From Salipiger abyssi (GTDB lineage Bacteria; Pseudomonadota; Alphaproteobacteria; Rhodobacterales; Rhodobacteraceae), in contig NZ_CP015097.1 of NCBI RefSeq assembly GCF_001975705.1, positions 1 through 56,541 on the forward strand: a stretch of 56,541 bases of DNA, read 5' to 3'. Of the stretch, positions 35,309-44,283 are shown piece after piece. Positions within the stretch are counted from its first letter, which is position 1, and each line of letters opens with the position of its first letter. The notes under the pieces are model-generated. The model saw nothing but the letters and a program-made list of their open reading frames with translations, was not told the DNA's origin and did not search any database. The position numbers and the translations under genes were made by a program.

Positions 35309-36192
35309 TGGGGTTTCTCCATCGCATCTGACTCAACCAGCTGAATGACCGAGGGGAAGTATTTGTCTCCGAATCCCTGCTCGACCGCGGTTGCATAATA
35401 GGCGCGGGCCTGGTTGGCCGCTGGAATGGGGGTGCCGGTATCGTCAGCCAGATCGAACACGTAGGAAATGTCCTTGAGCACGTATTCGGCCGGGAACGAG
35501 TGCGCGGGAAACTCGCGCGGCGCCATGGCCTTCATGCCGTGGTTGCGCAGCACGAAACTGTCGCCCGACCCTTTCGAGACGGCTTCCAGCAGCGTATCGG
35601 CCTTCACCCCGGCCCGCTCGCCCAGAACGATCATCTCGGCCAGGGCCACGGTGTTGGCGAAAACCAGCATGTTGTTCGCCAGCTTGAGCACCTGCCCCGC
35701 GCCGATGTCGCCGCCATGGGTGACGTCCGATGCCATGTAATCGAGCACGGGTCTGATGCGGTTGTAGAGCTCGGGTGCCGCGCCAACCATGATGCTCAGC
35801 TTGCCCTCCTGCGCGGCCTGCCGTGTGCGAGCGACCGGAGCATCCGCAAATGCGATCTCGTGTTCTGCAAGCAGCTGGCCAGCCTTGCGGGCGTCAGCCA
35901 CCGTGGTGGTGGACAAGTCGACGACCACCGTCCCGGGCCGGGCGGACTCTGCGATCGCCTCGGCCACCTTCAGAACCTGAGGCCCCCCCGGTAGGGACAT
36001 GCAGATGATGTCCGCCTCTTTCGCCAGCGCCTCGACGCTGTCCACCTGTTCAGCCTTGGTGTCTTCAAGAGCAGCGCGTGCAGCGTCGGACAGGTCAAAG
36101 CAGAGGACACGGCCCGGATGCTTGGTCGCGATGTTACGGCACATCGGCCCGCCCATGACGCCCAGTCCGATAAATCCGATAATGTCGGCCAT
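35305..36192 (-). CDS. NAD(P)-dependent beta-hydroxyacid dehydrogenase (3-hydroxyisobutyrate dehydrogenase-like)
   Basis: This is a 295-residue oxidoreductase. The Rossmann motif GFIGLGVMGGPM is at residues 6-17, the catalytic Lys is K170 in GAGQVLKLANN, and STTT lies at 94-97. The segment after DAPV, usually SGG, reads ARTRQAA here, which should change the substrate pocket near the carboxylate. The family oxidises beta-hydroxy acids such as 3-hydroxyisobutyrate, tartronate or gamma-hydroxybutyrate. GGGGAG precedes the ATG. It is encoded between an SDR and livH, so it likely acts on the imported compound before or after CoA activation. Confidence 0.9.
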   Translation of the reverse strand: MADIIGFIGLGVMGGPMCRNIATKHPGRVLCFDLSDAARAALEDTKAEQVDSVEALAKEADIICMSLPGGPQVLKVAEAIAESARPGTVVVDLSTTTVADARKAGQLLAEHEIAFADAPVARTRQAAQEGKLSIMVGAAPELYNRIRPVLDYMASDVTHGGDIGAGQVLKLANNMLVFANTVALAEMIVLGERAGVKADTLLEAVSKGSGDSFVLRNHGMKAMAPREFPAHSFPAEYVLKDISYVFDLADDTGTPIPAANQARAYYATAVEQGFGDKYFPSVIQLVESDAMEKPQ

Positions 36193-36202
36193 TGTTCTCC
36201 CC

Positions 36203-36952
36203 TCAGTCCATCAACATGCCGCCGTTCACGTCGAGAACGGTGCCGGTAATCCAGTTCGAGGCAGGCGACGCGAGGAAGAGGATCGCCTGGGCGATATCTT
36301 CAGGCTGGCCGAACCGGCCAAGAGGGACGCTGCCATTGGGTGAGGGCGCGGCCCTCTGCGTCACGGTTTCCCACATCGGGGTTTCCACGGGGCCGGGGGC
36401 GATGACACTGGCATAGATGCCTTTGTCGGCGCCGTTCTTTGCGACCCATTTCATCAGCCCGTGTACCGCGGATTTTGCCGCGACGTAGGACGGGCCAGAA
36501 GCCACGCCCCCGATTTTGGAGGCAATCGAGCCCAGGGCGACGATCTTTCCCATGCCCTGCTCGGCCATCACCGGAAAGACCTCCCGCACCGGGTTGACGA
36601 CCCCCATGAGGTTCACGTCCAGGATCGACCGCCATTCGTCATCCGTCGAGTCGACCAGATGCTTGTGAGAGATCGTTCCGGCACACAGGATCAGCGCGTC
36701 GATCGCCCCATGCTCGGCTTTGGTTTCGGCGATGATCGACCGCGTTTCGTCCCGGGAGGTGACGTCGTAGCGGCGATAGATGATCTTGTCGGACTCGAAC
36801 TCGGCATGGTCCGCGATGTCGGTGGCGACAACCGTCGCGCCGGCCTCTGCGAGAGCAAGGGCCGTGGCACGGCCGATTCCCCCTGCTGCGCCGGTGACAA
36901 GCGCAATCTTGCCATGAAGACGTGCGGGCGCGCTGATTGGGATGGTGGGCAT
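36203..36952 (-). CDS. Short-chain dehydrogenase/reductase (SDR)
   Basis: This is a 249-residue classical SDR. The cofactor motif is TGAAGGIG (20-27), the catalytic residues are S142, Y156 and K160 (SYVAAK), NAG is replaced by CAG near 90-92, and the C-terminus is [15 protein letters not shown]. The charged residue after the second strand (TDIAD) suggests NAD(H). The ATG at 36952 has GGGGA upstream; longer readings reach into the binding-protein gene. It probably oxidises a secondary alcohol in the pathway with the neighbouring beta-hydroxyacid dehydrogenase. The substrate is unknown. Confidence 0.9.
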   Translation of the reverse strand: MPTIPISAPARLHGKIALVTGAAGGIGRATALALAEAGATVVATDIADHAEFESDKIIYRRYDVTSRDETRSIIAETKAEHGAIDALILCAGTISHKHLVDSTDDEWRSILDVNLMGVVNPVREVFPVMAEQGMGKIVALGSIASKIGGVASGPSYVAAKSAVHGLMKWVAKNGADKGIYASVIAPGPVETPMWETVTQRAAPSPNGSVPLGRFGQPEDIAQAILFLASPASNWITGTVLDVNGGMLMD

Positions 36953-36977
36953 AGAGATCCCCGATTGTTTAAGTTGA

Positions 36978-37012
36978 AAAACACTCGCCCGCTGACGGGA
37001 GGGCCAGCGGGC
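36978..37012 (-). terminator. Attenuator-like hairpin after the Liv-type binding protein
   Basis: On the minus strand, an 8-bp stem (GCCCGCTG with CAGCGGGC) is followed after a few bases by a run of five T. It lies between the binding protein and the SDR gene, so transcription may partly stop here and leave the binding protein most abundant. Confidence 0.55.
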
Positions 37013-37025
37013 CGTATCGCCTTCG

Positions 37026-38234
37026 TTACCCGCCCTCGGCGGCGTTGAAGGCGACGTCGGGATAAGGCTGGAACCCGCGGACGAGGACGAAGTCGCCATC
37101 CTTGTACTGGATAATGCCTTCCTGACGGGTCCCGCGGTGATCCTCCGCGCTGAAGGTCACGCCGCGCGCACCTCCGACGGCCGCGTCGGTCATCGTGTTC
37201 ATCGCCTTGACGAGATTGTCCCGCGTAATCTCGTCTCCGCTGTCCAGAAGAAGCTGGAAACCCTTGTGGAACAAGGCGGCGTTGCTCCAGCCGTTCAGGC
37301 CCAGAACGCCGATCGGGTCATTCGGAAAATACTCGGCGACGGCTTCGCGGTATGCCTCCACCTCCGGCTCGTCACTGGAGACGGGCAGCAGCCAGGACGA
37401 GAAGTAGACGCCTTCAAGCAGGTCGCCTGCCAGTTTCAGGGTCGACGGGTCGGCGGTGAAGAAGGGCGCGAACCAGGCGACATCGACGCCCTGTAGATCA
37501 GCCGCCTTGAGGGCCGCCGCAAGGTTGGCGTTCGACCCGTACAGCAACACCGTTTGCGCACCGGAATTCTGGATGCGCCGGATATGTGCGCTGAAGCTGG
37601 TCGTCTTGACGTCGAAGGGAATGGATTCCGCAGGCTCAAGGCCGAGATCCTCCATCACGAGATCGAATCCGCGCCTGGCGGATTTGCCCAGCTCGTCGTT
37701 TTCCCACAGCAGGGCGATCTTCTGGTGACCCAGGCCGTTGGCGGCATATTCAGCCGCGGATGCGGCGGACCACCCGTAGTCCGGCAACAGCGGAAAGACG
37801 GCCGGGACTTCGAAAAACTGGCTGGATCCGCCGACCGGCCCAATGACGGGAACGCCGGCTTCCTTGGCATAGGGCAAAACCGCCACGTTGGTCGCGGTTC
37901 CGATCGGCGCGGACAGGGCGAAGATGCTGTCGTCCTCAACCAGACTGCGGGCGACCGCAACGCTGCGCGCCGGATCGTACCCGTCATCCTTGGTAACGTA
38001 GCTGAACGTCCAACCGTCGACTTCGCCGGATTCGTTGATCATCTTGAAATAGGCTTCGGCCGCATGGGTCAGGACCGCGTAGAACGGCACCGGCCCGGTC
38101 ACGGGTGTAAACGCCCCGATCGTGACAACCTTGTTTTCCAGGTCGACACCGGATTCAGCAAGTGCCGGCCCCGTGGATAGCGCCGTTGCTGCAACAACGG
38201 CGAGCGCCGCTTGTTTCCATTTCTTATTGTACAT
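37026..38234 (-). CDS. Liv-type ABC transporter substrate-binding protein (type I periplasmic fold)
   Basis: This is a 402-residue periplasmic protein. The Sec signal covers about residues 1-26 (ending GPALA). The mature part begins ESGVDLENKVVTIGAFTPVTGPVPFYAVLTHAAEAYFKMINE, the LivK/AmiC-type ligand-binding layout. A strong GGAGGAGG site precedes the ATG. It is first in the operon SDR, dehydrogenase, LivHMGF, lactonase-like, GntR, isochorismatase-like. The divergent promoter on its 5' side has the ATAATGCATTAT operator. The ligand is unknown. Confidence 0.92.
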   Translation of the reverse strand: MYNKKWKQAALAVVAATALSTGPALAESGVDLENKVVTIGAFTPVTGPVPFYAVLTHAAEAYFKMINESGEVDGWTFSYVTKDDGYDPARSVAVARSLVEDDSIFALSAPIGTATNVAVLPYAKEAGVPVIGPVGGSSQFFEVPAVFPLLPDYGWSAASAAEYAANGLGHQKIALLWENDELGKSARRGFDLVMEDLGLEPAESIPFDVKTTSFSAHIRRIQNSGAQTVLLYGSNANLAAALKAADLQGVDVAWFAPFFTADPSTLKLAGDLLEGVYFSSWLLPVSSDEPEVEAYREAVAEYFPNDPIGVLGLNGWSNAALFHKGFQLLLDSGDEITRDNLVKAMNTMTDAAVGGARGVTFSAEDHRGTRQEGIIQYKDGDFVLVRGFQPYPDVAFNAAEGG

Positions 38235-38401
38235 TGTGCCTCCTCCCTGAGACGTATGTGCAAATAGCTCCTGCTGGCTGCGGCCAGGACGTGACCCAAC
38301 TCAATCACCCCCAGGCGCAGGCCAGCAATCTTGCGCAGCCAGTGGGGCCGATCCTCCATAGCCCCAGCCCACTCCGAACCAAGAATGCTCTTGACGCCTC
38401 G

Positions 38402-38413
38402 ATAATGCATTAT
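38402..38413. promoter_or_regulatory. Operator candidate ATAATGCATTAT in the divergent promoter
   Basis: This is a perfect 12-bp palindrome, identical to the copy at 29656, followed by an overlapping extra half-site (TATGCATT). It lies 168 bp before the Liv-type binding-protein start and 80 bp before the CoA-transferase start, so a bound repressor could control both directions. Confidence 0.65.
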
Positions 38414-38492
38414 GCATTCTCTGTATGGCAAGGAAAAATTTGCAGTTCCCGAAATCGGCGTGATTCAGCGCCGTTCGGCAAGGAGAAAATGC

Positions 38493-39722
38493 ATGAAAAC
38501 TGGTGTTCTCGCCGGCAAAACCGTGGTCGAGCTGGGCAGCATGATCGCCGCGCCCTATGGCGCGCATCTGCTGAATCAGCTTGGCGCAGACGTGATCAAG
38601 ATCGAGCCTCCGGCAGGTGAAACGACCCGAAAACTCGTCCGGGGCGGGCCCAGCGGGAGCTATCTCGCGTTCAACAGGGGGAAACGCAGTCTCTGCCTCG
38701 ACATGACATCGGAGGACGGGAAAGACGCGTTCCGCAAACTGATTGCCAGCGCGGACATTGTCCTTCAGAACCTGTCGCCCTCGGCCGCGCGCAAGCTGGG
38801 CGTGACGTTCAAAGACTGCAACGCGATCAATCCCGACATCATCTTCTGTCATATCAAGGGATACGGCGCAGGCCCGCTGGAGGAACAGGTCGCCTCGAAC
38901 CCGATCGCCGAAGCCGCGACGGGTGTCATGTACTACAACCGCCCCGATGGCCGGCCGGCGCGACTCGGGCCATCGTATCACGACCAGTTCGCGGGGTGTT
39001 ACGCGGTGATGGCGATTCTCGCCGCGTTGCAGTCGGACCGATCCGAAGAGCGCCGCAACATCGAGATCGGCCTGTATGAAACCGGGCTGCACATCGCGGC
39101 GCGGGACCTGCTGGGCGTCCAGCTGAAATCCCAGCTCCTGGGTCGGCCCGAGCAGGAACCTTCGGCCGAATTCTCGATTCCGGGCTATGGCGCCTACGAA
39201 ACGCAGGACGGGCGCTGGATCTACCTGGTCATGCTGACCGATGACCATTGGCGCAAGTTCGAAACCGCCGCGGGCCTCTCCCCCGACCCCGAGCTTGCGA
39301 CTCTGCGCCAGCGGCGGGCGCGTCGCCCCGATGTCGAGCGGATCGTCAGCCAGGCCGTCGCGGGTTTCGGGTTCGAGGCGCTTACTGAAAGGCTCGACGC
39401 CGCCGGTGTCGGCTATACGGAAGTGCTGCCGCTGGATCGTGTGCTCGACACGCCCCAGGCGCAGGCCGGAGAGAAGGTGTCCGGGTTCGACTTTGCCGGG
39501 TATGAATTTCAGACGCCCGAGCTGCCCCTGGGTCCGTTGCTGGGCGATGTGGCGGGCTCCCTACCGCCGCCGCTGCTTGGCGAGCATTCGACCCAGATCA
39601 TGCAAGAACTCGGCTTCTCGGACGACCGGATCGCGGAGATCATCAATCAGGGCGCGGCCGTGCAGTCCGACCCCGAGGTCGCGCTTTGGGCAAAGCCGCG
39701 CAAGGCCGGCGCTGCAAGCTAA
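38493..39722 (+). CDS. CoA-transferase family III (CaiB/BaiF)
   Basis: This is a 409-residue CaiB-type protein, the third in the island. It has LAGKTVVELGSMIAAPYGAHLLNQLGADVIKIEPP, NRGKRSLCLDMTSEDG and the catalytic Asp candidate in SYHDQFAG. AAGGAG lies 8 nt before the ATG at 38493; an in-frame start at 38412 overlaps the operator and is rejected. It is transcribed away from the Liv operon and followed by a good terminator. It may act with a donor different from that of the pair at 26007-28348, or on a second acid. Confidence 0.9.
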   Translation: MKTGVLAGKTVVELGSMIAAPYGAHLLNQLGADVIKIEPPAGETTRKLVRGGPSGSYLAFNRGKRSLCLDMTSEDGKDAFRKLIASADIVLQNLSPSAARKLGVTFKDCNAINPDIIFCHIKGYGAGPLEEQVASNPIAEAATGVMYYNRPDGRPARLGPSYHDQFAGCYAVMAILAALQSDRSEERRNIEIGLYETGLHIAARDLLGVQLKSQLLGRPEQEPSAEFSIPGYGAYETQDGRWIYLVMLTDDHWRKFETAAGLSPDPELATLRQRRARRPDVERIVSQAVAGFGFEALTERLDAAGVGYTEVLPLDRVLDTPQAQAGEKVSGFDFAGYEFQTPELPLGPLLGDVAGSLPPPLLGEHSTQIMQELGFSDDRIAEIINQGAAVQSDPEVALWAKPRKAGAAS

Positions 39723-39762
39723 CCTGCCGGGCGGCCCGTCAGGGCCAGCCTCGACGTTCAAG

Positions 39763-39800
39763 AATGGCGACCCCGCCAACGTGCAGGGTCGCCATTTTGT
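39763..39800 (+). terminator. Rho-independent terminator after the third CoA-transferase
   Basis: An 11-bp stem (AATGGCGACCC with GGGTCGCCATT) and a 12-nt loop are followed by TTTTGTTT. It lies 40 bp past the stop codon. Confidence 0.85.
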
Positions 39801-39849
39801 TTGGCCGGCGTCCACGCAAACCGGGACACGATCAGGTCTATTCGCAGAA

Positions 39850-39861
39850 ATAATGCACTAT
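39850..39861. promoter_or_regulatory. Operator candidate ATAATGCACTAT (one mismatch)
   Basis: The site differs from ATAATGCATTAT at one base. It lies 139 bp before the start of the acetyl-CoA hydrolase/transferase gene, 94 bp upstream of the next copy (39944). Confidence 0.5.
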
Positions 39862-39943
39862 AAATGACATTTAAGTTAGTGAAGCGCTGATATTGGCGTA
39901 TCAATAGCGATTTTCGATTGCAATTTGGCTCTCCCTTTATAAA

Positions 39944-39955
39944 AGAATGCATTAT
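39944..39955. promoter_or_regulatory. Operator candidate AGAATGCATTAT (one mismatch)
   Basis: The site is 45 bp before the ATG at 40001 and has the AATGCATT core of the island operator. With the copy at 39850 it forms a two-site arrangement in front of a single gene. Confidence 0.55.
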
Positions 39956-40000
39956 TTATACGCCAGACGCTCTGGCTGCAAACCCATGTGGAGACGTTCG

Positions 40001-41542
40001 ATGACCAGCCCCCAATCCGATGAGTCGCACCCTCGCATCCGTGACCATTCTCTACTGACCCGCATTGTTTCGGCGGATGTGGCGGCAGGTCTGATCCGCG
40101 ACGGAATGGTTGTCGGCATGTCAGGATTCACCAGATCGGGCGAAGCAAAGGCGGTGCCGCTGGCGCTTGCCCGCAGGGCTGCTACCGATCCGGTCGGCAT
40201 AACCTTGATCACCGGTGCGTCCCTCGGCAACGATCTGGACGGGCTGCTGGCAGACAGCGGCGTGATTCAGCGCAGGTTGCCGTTCCAATCCGATGCGCGC
40301 CTGCGGGCCAAGATCAACGACGGCTCGGTTATGTACCTTGATCAACACCTGTCCGAGACGGTCGAACAGCTGCGATCGGGGCAATTTCCCAAGCCCGACA
40401 TCGCGGTGATCGAAGCCGCGGCGATCACCGAGGACGGGGGCATCGTCCCGACCACCTCGGTCGGCAATTCCGCCGGCTTCGCGACCCAGGCGCGGCAGGT
40501 GATCGTCGAGCTCAATACATGCGCACCGGCGGCCCTGGAAGGCATGCACGACATCTTCATTCCGGCCGACAGGCCCGCGCGCGAACCGCTGTTCCTGCGC
40601 AATCCGGACGACCGCATCGGCACACCCGTGATCCGGGTGGACCGTGACCGGATCGCCGCGATCGTCCTGTCCGACCGCCAGGACAGCTATGCCAACCTTG
40701 GAGACGCCGACGACGACACGCGCGCCATATCGCATCACATCACAGCCTTCCTCGAGCGCGAGGTCAGGCGCGGCGCGTTGCCGCCGTCGCTGCCGCCGCT
40801 CCAGGCGGGGATCGGCAGCATCGCCAATTCCGTGCTCTCCGGTTTGACCGATGCGCCCTTCTCCAACATGACCATGTATTCCGAAGTGCTTCAGGACTCG
40901 GCGTTCGACCTGATGGATTCCGGAAAGCTCGACTTTGCATCAGCCTCCTCGATCACGCTGAGCGCGGCCCGGCATGCCGACGTCATGGGGCGGCTCGATC
41001 ACTACAAGGACCGTCTTGTCCTGCGCCCGCAGGAAATCTCGAACCACCCCGAGATCGTGCGCCGCCTGGGCATCGTCGCGATCAACACGGCGCTGGAGCT
41101 CGACATCTACGGCAACGTGAATTCGACCCATGTCATGGGCAGCCATATGATGAACGGCATCGGCGGGTCGGGCGATTTCGCCCGCAATGCAGGTCTGTCC
41201 ATCTTTGTCACGAAATCCCAGGCCAAGGGCGGTCTCGTGACCTCTGTCGTTCCCATGGTCAGTCATGTCGATCACACCGAACATGACGTGGACGTGCTGG
41301 TCACCGAACAGGGTCTGGCCGACCTTCGCGGCCTGGCGCCGCGCGAACGCGCGCGCGTCATCATCGATACCTGCGCGCATCCGGGCTGGCGCGATACGCT
41401 GAGCGACTATTTCGAACGCGCTTGCAGGCGGGGCGGCCAGACCCCTCATGTCCTGGAAGAGGCCTTCGACTGGCATTCGTCCTTTAGAACCACCGGCGCC
41501 ATGGTGCGCCGTATGGCGAATGCCGGGACTGCGTCGGCCTGA
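40001..41542 (+). CDS. Acetyl-CoA hydrolase/transferase family protein (class I CoA-transferase)
   Basis: This is a 513-residue protein of the succinyl-CoA:acetate CoA-transferase/acetyl-CoA hydrolase family. Visible parts are GMSGFTRSGEAKAVP, QAGIGSIANSVLSGL (CoA loop), ISNHPEIVRRLG with the catalytic Glu, and ELDIYGNVNSTHVMG. Residues GTG-like in the C-terminal oxyanion loop read GIGGSGDFARNA. GGAG precedes the ATG. The enzyme moves CoA between succinate and a short acid, or hydrolyses acetyl-CoA. With the island it could recycle CoA from the acetyl-CoA product to the succinyl-CoA donor pool. It has its own promoter with two operator candidates. Confidence 0.9.
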   Translation: MTSPQSDESHPRIRDHSLLTRIVSADVAAGLIRDGMVVGMSGFTRSGEAKAVPLALARRAATDPVGITLITGASLGNDLDGLLADSGVIQRRLPFQSDARLRAKINDGSVMYLDQHLSETVEQLRSGQFPKPDIAVIEAAAITEDGGIVPTTSVGNSAGFATQARQVIVELNTCAPAALEGMHDIFIPADRPAREPLFLRNPDDRIGTPVIRVDRDRIAAIVLSDRQDSYANLGDADDDTRAISHHITAFLEREVRRGALPPSLPPLQAGIGSIANSVLSGLTDAPFSNMTMYSEVLQDSAFDLMDSGKLDFASASSITLSAARHADVMGRLDHYKDRLVLRPQEISNHPEIVRRLGIVAINTALELDIYGNVNSTHVMGSHMMNGIGGSGDFARNAGLSIFVTKSQAKGGLVTSVVPMVSHVDHTEHDVDVLVTEQGLADLRGLAPRERARVIIDTCAHPGWRDTLSDYFERACRRGGQTPHVLEEAFDWHSSFRTTGAMVRRMANAGTASA

Positions 41543-41641
41543 CTGAACCCTGACCGGACGAGTCCGCGTCATAGCGCACATCCAGCGCACGAGATCGCGG
41601 ATTTTCGGAAATTGCCCGCGCGAAGACCTCTGCGACGGACA

Positions 41642-41663
41642 GGCAGGGGGCATGCCCCCTGCC
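41642..41663. repeat. 22-bp perfect palindrome past the carboxynorspermidine dehydrogenase gene
   Basis: GGCAGGGGGCA followed by TGCCCCCTGCC is a perfect palindrome, 10 bp downstream of the minus-strand stop codon. It could form an RNA hairpin at the end of the polyamine operon. No T-run follows, so termination is uncertain. Confidence 0.5.
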
Positions 41664-41672
41664 CCGCCTTGG

Positions 41673-42926
41673 TCAGCCGGTGTAGTCGGTCCAGGCCATG
41701 TCCTCGCCCTTGAGGCCGCCCTTGAGCACGCGGGTCGGCAGGCCGATGCGGTCGAGCAGCGTGAAGAACGGCTTGGGGTCCAGCTCCTCGACATTCTTCA
41801 TGGTCTTCGCGTCCCACTCGCCGCTCGCCACCAGCATCGCCGCCGCGACCGGGGGCACGCCCGCGGTGTAGGAGATGCCCTGGCTGCCGACCTCTTCATA
41901 GGCGTCCTTGTGATCGGCCACGTTGTAGACGAAGAGCTCGACCTCCTCGCCATCCTTGGTGCCTTTCACCAGATCGCCGATGCAGGTCTTGCCGGTGTAG
42001 CCGGGTGCGAGGCTGGCCGGGTCGGGCAGGCAAGCCTTGACCACCTTGAGCGGGATCACCTCCTGCCCCTCGGCGGTGGTGACGGGCTGTTCGGAGAGCA
42101 GGCCGATATTCTTCAGCACGGTGAACACGTTGATATAGTGATCGCCAAAGCCCATCCAGAAGCGCACATCGGCCTGCGGATAGTTGGTCGCCAGCGAATG
42201 CACCTCGTCATGGCCGGACTGATAGGCCTTGGAGGGGCCGACCACCGGCAGATCCCATTCATGGCCGGAGGCGAACATGGTCGTCTCCTTCCACTGCTGG
42301 TCTTCCCAGTAATAGACCACGCCGGTGAACTCGCGGAAATTGATCTCCGGGTCGAAATTGGTGGCGAAATACTTGCCGTGGGAGCCGGCGTTGATGTCGA
42401 CGATGTCGATGCTCTTGACCTCGTCCATCTGGTCGACGGCAAAGCGGGCATAGGCGTTGACCACGCCCGGATCGAACCCGGCGCCAAGGATCGCGGTCAC
42501 GCCCTTCTCGGTGCAGAGATCGCGTTTCTTCCACTCGTAATTGGCATACCAGGGCGGGGTTTCGCAGATCTTGTCGGGCTCTTCGTGAATCGCCGTGTCG
42601 ATATAGGCCGCGCCCGTCGCGATGCAGGCATCCAGCACATGCATGTTCACGAAAGCGGTGCCGACATTGATCACGATCTGCGCGCCGGTCTCGCGGATCA
42701 GCGCGGCCACCGCCTCGACATCGGTGGCGTCGACCGCATGGGCGGTGAAGACGCCCGCAACCTTCATCGCGCCCTTTTCCTCGACGCTGGCGATGATCGC
42801 ATCGCATTTCGCCTTGGTCCGGCTGGCGATATGCAGATCCCCCAGCACATCGTTGTTCTGCGCGCATTTATGCGCGACCACCTGGGCGACGCCGCCGGCG
42901 CCGATGATAAGAACGTTCTTCTTCAA
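41673..42926 (-). CDS. Carboxynorspermidine/carboxyspermidine dehydrogenase (saccharopine-dehydrogenase fold)
   Basis: This is a 417-residue NADPH enzyme that condenses aspartate semialdehyde with a diamine to give carboxynorspermidine or carboxyspermidine. The Rossmann motif is LIIGAGGVAQVVAHKCAQ at the N-terminus; AILGAGFDPGVVNAYARF and the SHGKYFATNFDPEINFREF region are typical of the family. The start codon is TTG at 42926, with GGGAG 9 nt upstream. It is encoded 74 bp after the decarboxylase and completes the alternative spermidine route. It needs aspartate semialdehyde from core metabolism. Confidence 0.92.
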   Translation of the reverse strand: MKKNVLIIGAGGVAQVVAHKCAQNNDVLGDLHIASRTKAKCDAIIASVEEKGAMKVAGVFTAHAVDATDVEAVAALIRETGAQIVINVGTAFVNMHVLDACIATGAAYIDTAIHEEPDKICETPPWYANYEWKKRDLCTEKGVTAILGAGFDPGVVNAYARFAVDQMDEVKSIDIVDINAGSHGKYFATNFDPEINFREFTGVVYYWEDQQWKETTMFASGHEWDLPVVGPSKAYQSGHDEVHSLATNYPQADVRFWMGFGDHYINVFTVLKNIGLLSEQPVTTAEGQEVIPLKVVKACLPDPASLAPGYTGKTCIGDLVKGTKDGEEVELFVYNVADHKDAYEEVGSQGISYTAGVPPVAAAMLVASGEWDAKTMKNVEELDPKPFFTLLDRIGLPTRVLKGGLKGEDMAWTDYTG

Positions 42927-43000
42927 GACAGAACTCCCTTGAGATGATGAGGCGCCACCACCGGCGCTTTGTCAGCATGCGCCATCCGGGCGCGGGCAGA

Positions 43001-44092
43001 TCACGACAGGGCCGCCGCGAAATCCTCGTAAGTGAAGCCGCGCACCAGACGTTCGGTGCCGTCCAGCTCGCGAATGGCGATGGCGGGCATCTGCACGCCG
43101 TTGAACCAGTTCTTCTTCACCATGGTGTAGCCGGCGGCATCCTGAATGGACAACCGGTCGCCGGGCGTCAGATCCTGCGGAAAGCGGAACTCGCCAAAGA
43201 TGTCCCCCGCCAGGCAGGACTTGCCGCAGACCATCCATTCGCGGTCGCCGCTCTCCTGCATCTTGGCGCTTTCGCGGTAGATCAGCAGGTCGAGCATATG
43301 CGCCTCGATCGAGCTGTCGACGATGGCGAGATTCTTGCCGTTGAACAGCGTGTCGAGCACCGTGACCTCCAGCGTGGTGGAGTTGGTGATCGCCGCCTCG
43401 CCCGGTTCGAGATAGACCTGCACCTCGTTCTCGCCGGCAAAGCGTTTCAGCCGCTCGGCGAGCCTGTCCAGCGGATAGCCTTCGCCGGTGAAATGGATGC
43501 CGCCGCCGAGCGAGACCCAGCGCATGCGCCGGATGAGCGGGCCGAAACGCGCCTCGATCTGGCCCAGCATCTCGTCGAAGCGCTCGAAGCTCGCGTTCTC
43601 GCAATTGTTGTGGAACATGAAGCCGCTGATCAGCTCGGCCACCGGTTCGATATCCTCGGGCGCATGCTCGCCCAGCCGGGAAAACGGCCGCGCCGGATCG
43701 GCGAGATCGAAGCCCGAGGTCGACACGCCGGGATTGACCCGCAGCCCGCGGGTATGGCTGCGGCTGACCTCTTCGAACCGCGTGAGCTGCTGGGCGGTGT
43801 TGAAGATCACCTTGTCCGAATTCGCCAGCACCTCGTCGATCTCGTGGGGCGCCCAGGCGACGGAATAGGCATGCGTCTCGCCCGGGAATTTTTCCCGCCC
43901 GAGCTTCACCTCGAAGAGCGACGAGGAGGTCGTGCCGTCCATATACTCCGACATCATGTCGAAGACCGACCATGTGGCAAAGCATTTGAGCGCCAGAAGC
44001 GCCCTGGCGCCGGAGATCTCACGCAGCCGGGCGATCTTTTCCATGTTCCGGAGAAGGCGCGATTTGTCGATGAGGTAATAGGGTGTCTGCAT
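43001..44092 (-). CDS. nspC: Carboxynorspermidine/carboxyspermidine decarboxylase
   Basis: This is a 363-residue PLP enzyme of the alanine-racemase-fold decarboxylases. The PLP lysine is K36 in LLALKCFATW. Other family segments are GLRVNPGVSTSGFDLADPARPFSRLG, FMFHNNCEN, VSLGGGIHFTG, YLEPGEA and the catalytic Cys in CGKSCLAGDIFG. It makes (nor)spermidine from the carboxy intermediate. The ATG at 44092 matches the usual family N-terminus (MQTPYYLIDKS); GTG 44131 is possible but not favoured. It is first in a two-gene operon. Confidence 0.93.
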   Translation of the reverse strand: MQTPYYLIDKSRLLRNMEKIARLREISGARALLALKCFATWSVFDMMSEYMDGTTSSSLFEVKLGREKFPGETHAYSVAWAPHEIDEVLANSDKVIFNTAQQLTRFEEVSRSHTRGLRVNPGVSTSGFDLADPARPFSRLGEHAPEDIEPVAELISGFMFHNNCENASFERFDEMLGQIEARFGPLIRRMRWVSLGGGIHFTGEGYPLDRLAERLKRFAGENEVQVYLEPGEAAITNSTTLEVTVLDTLFNGKNLAIVDSSIEAHMLDLLIYRESAKMQESGDREWMVCGKSCLAGDIFGEFRFPQDLTPGDRLSIQDAAGYTMVKKNWFNGVQMPAIAIRELDGTERLVRGFTYEDFAAALS

Positions 44093-44283
44093 GCGCGTCG
44101 GGGCCTCTGTCGGGTCGGGACGGGACTGCACCGGTCCAGGTGATGCGGGAGCCGTCTATAGCGCGCGGCGCCTCGCCGCAAGCCGCATGATACCGTCCTG
44201 CGACCATGGCCCCAGTCACCCGCCTCGCGGAGAGGGCCGAAAGGTCGTGGCCGGTGCCAAATGGCGGCGGCGCCACGCGCACG

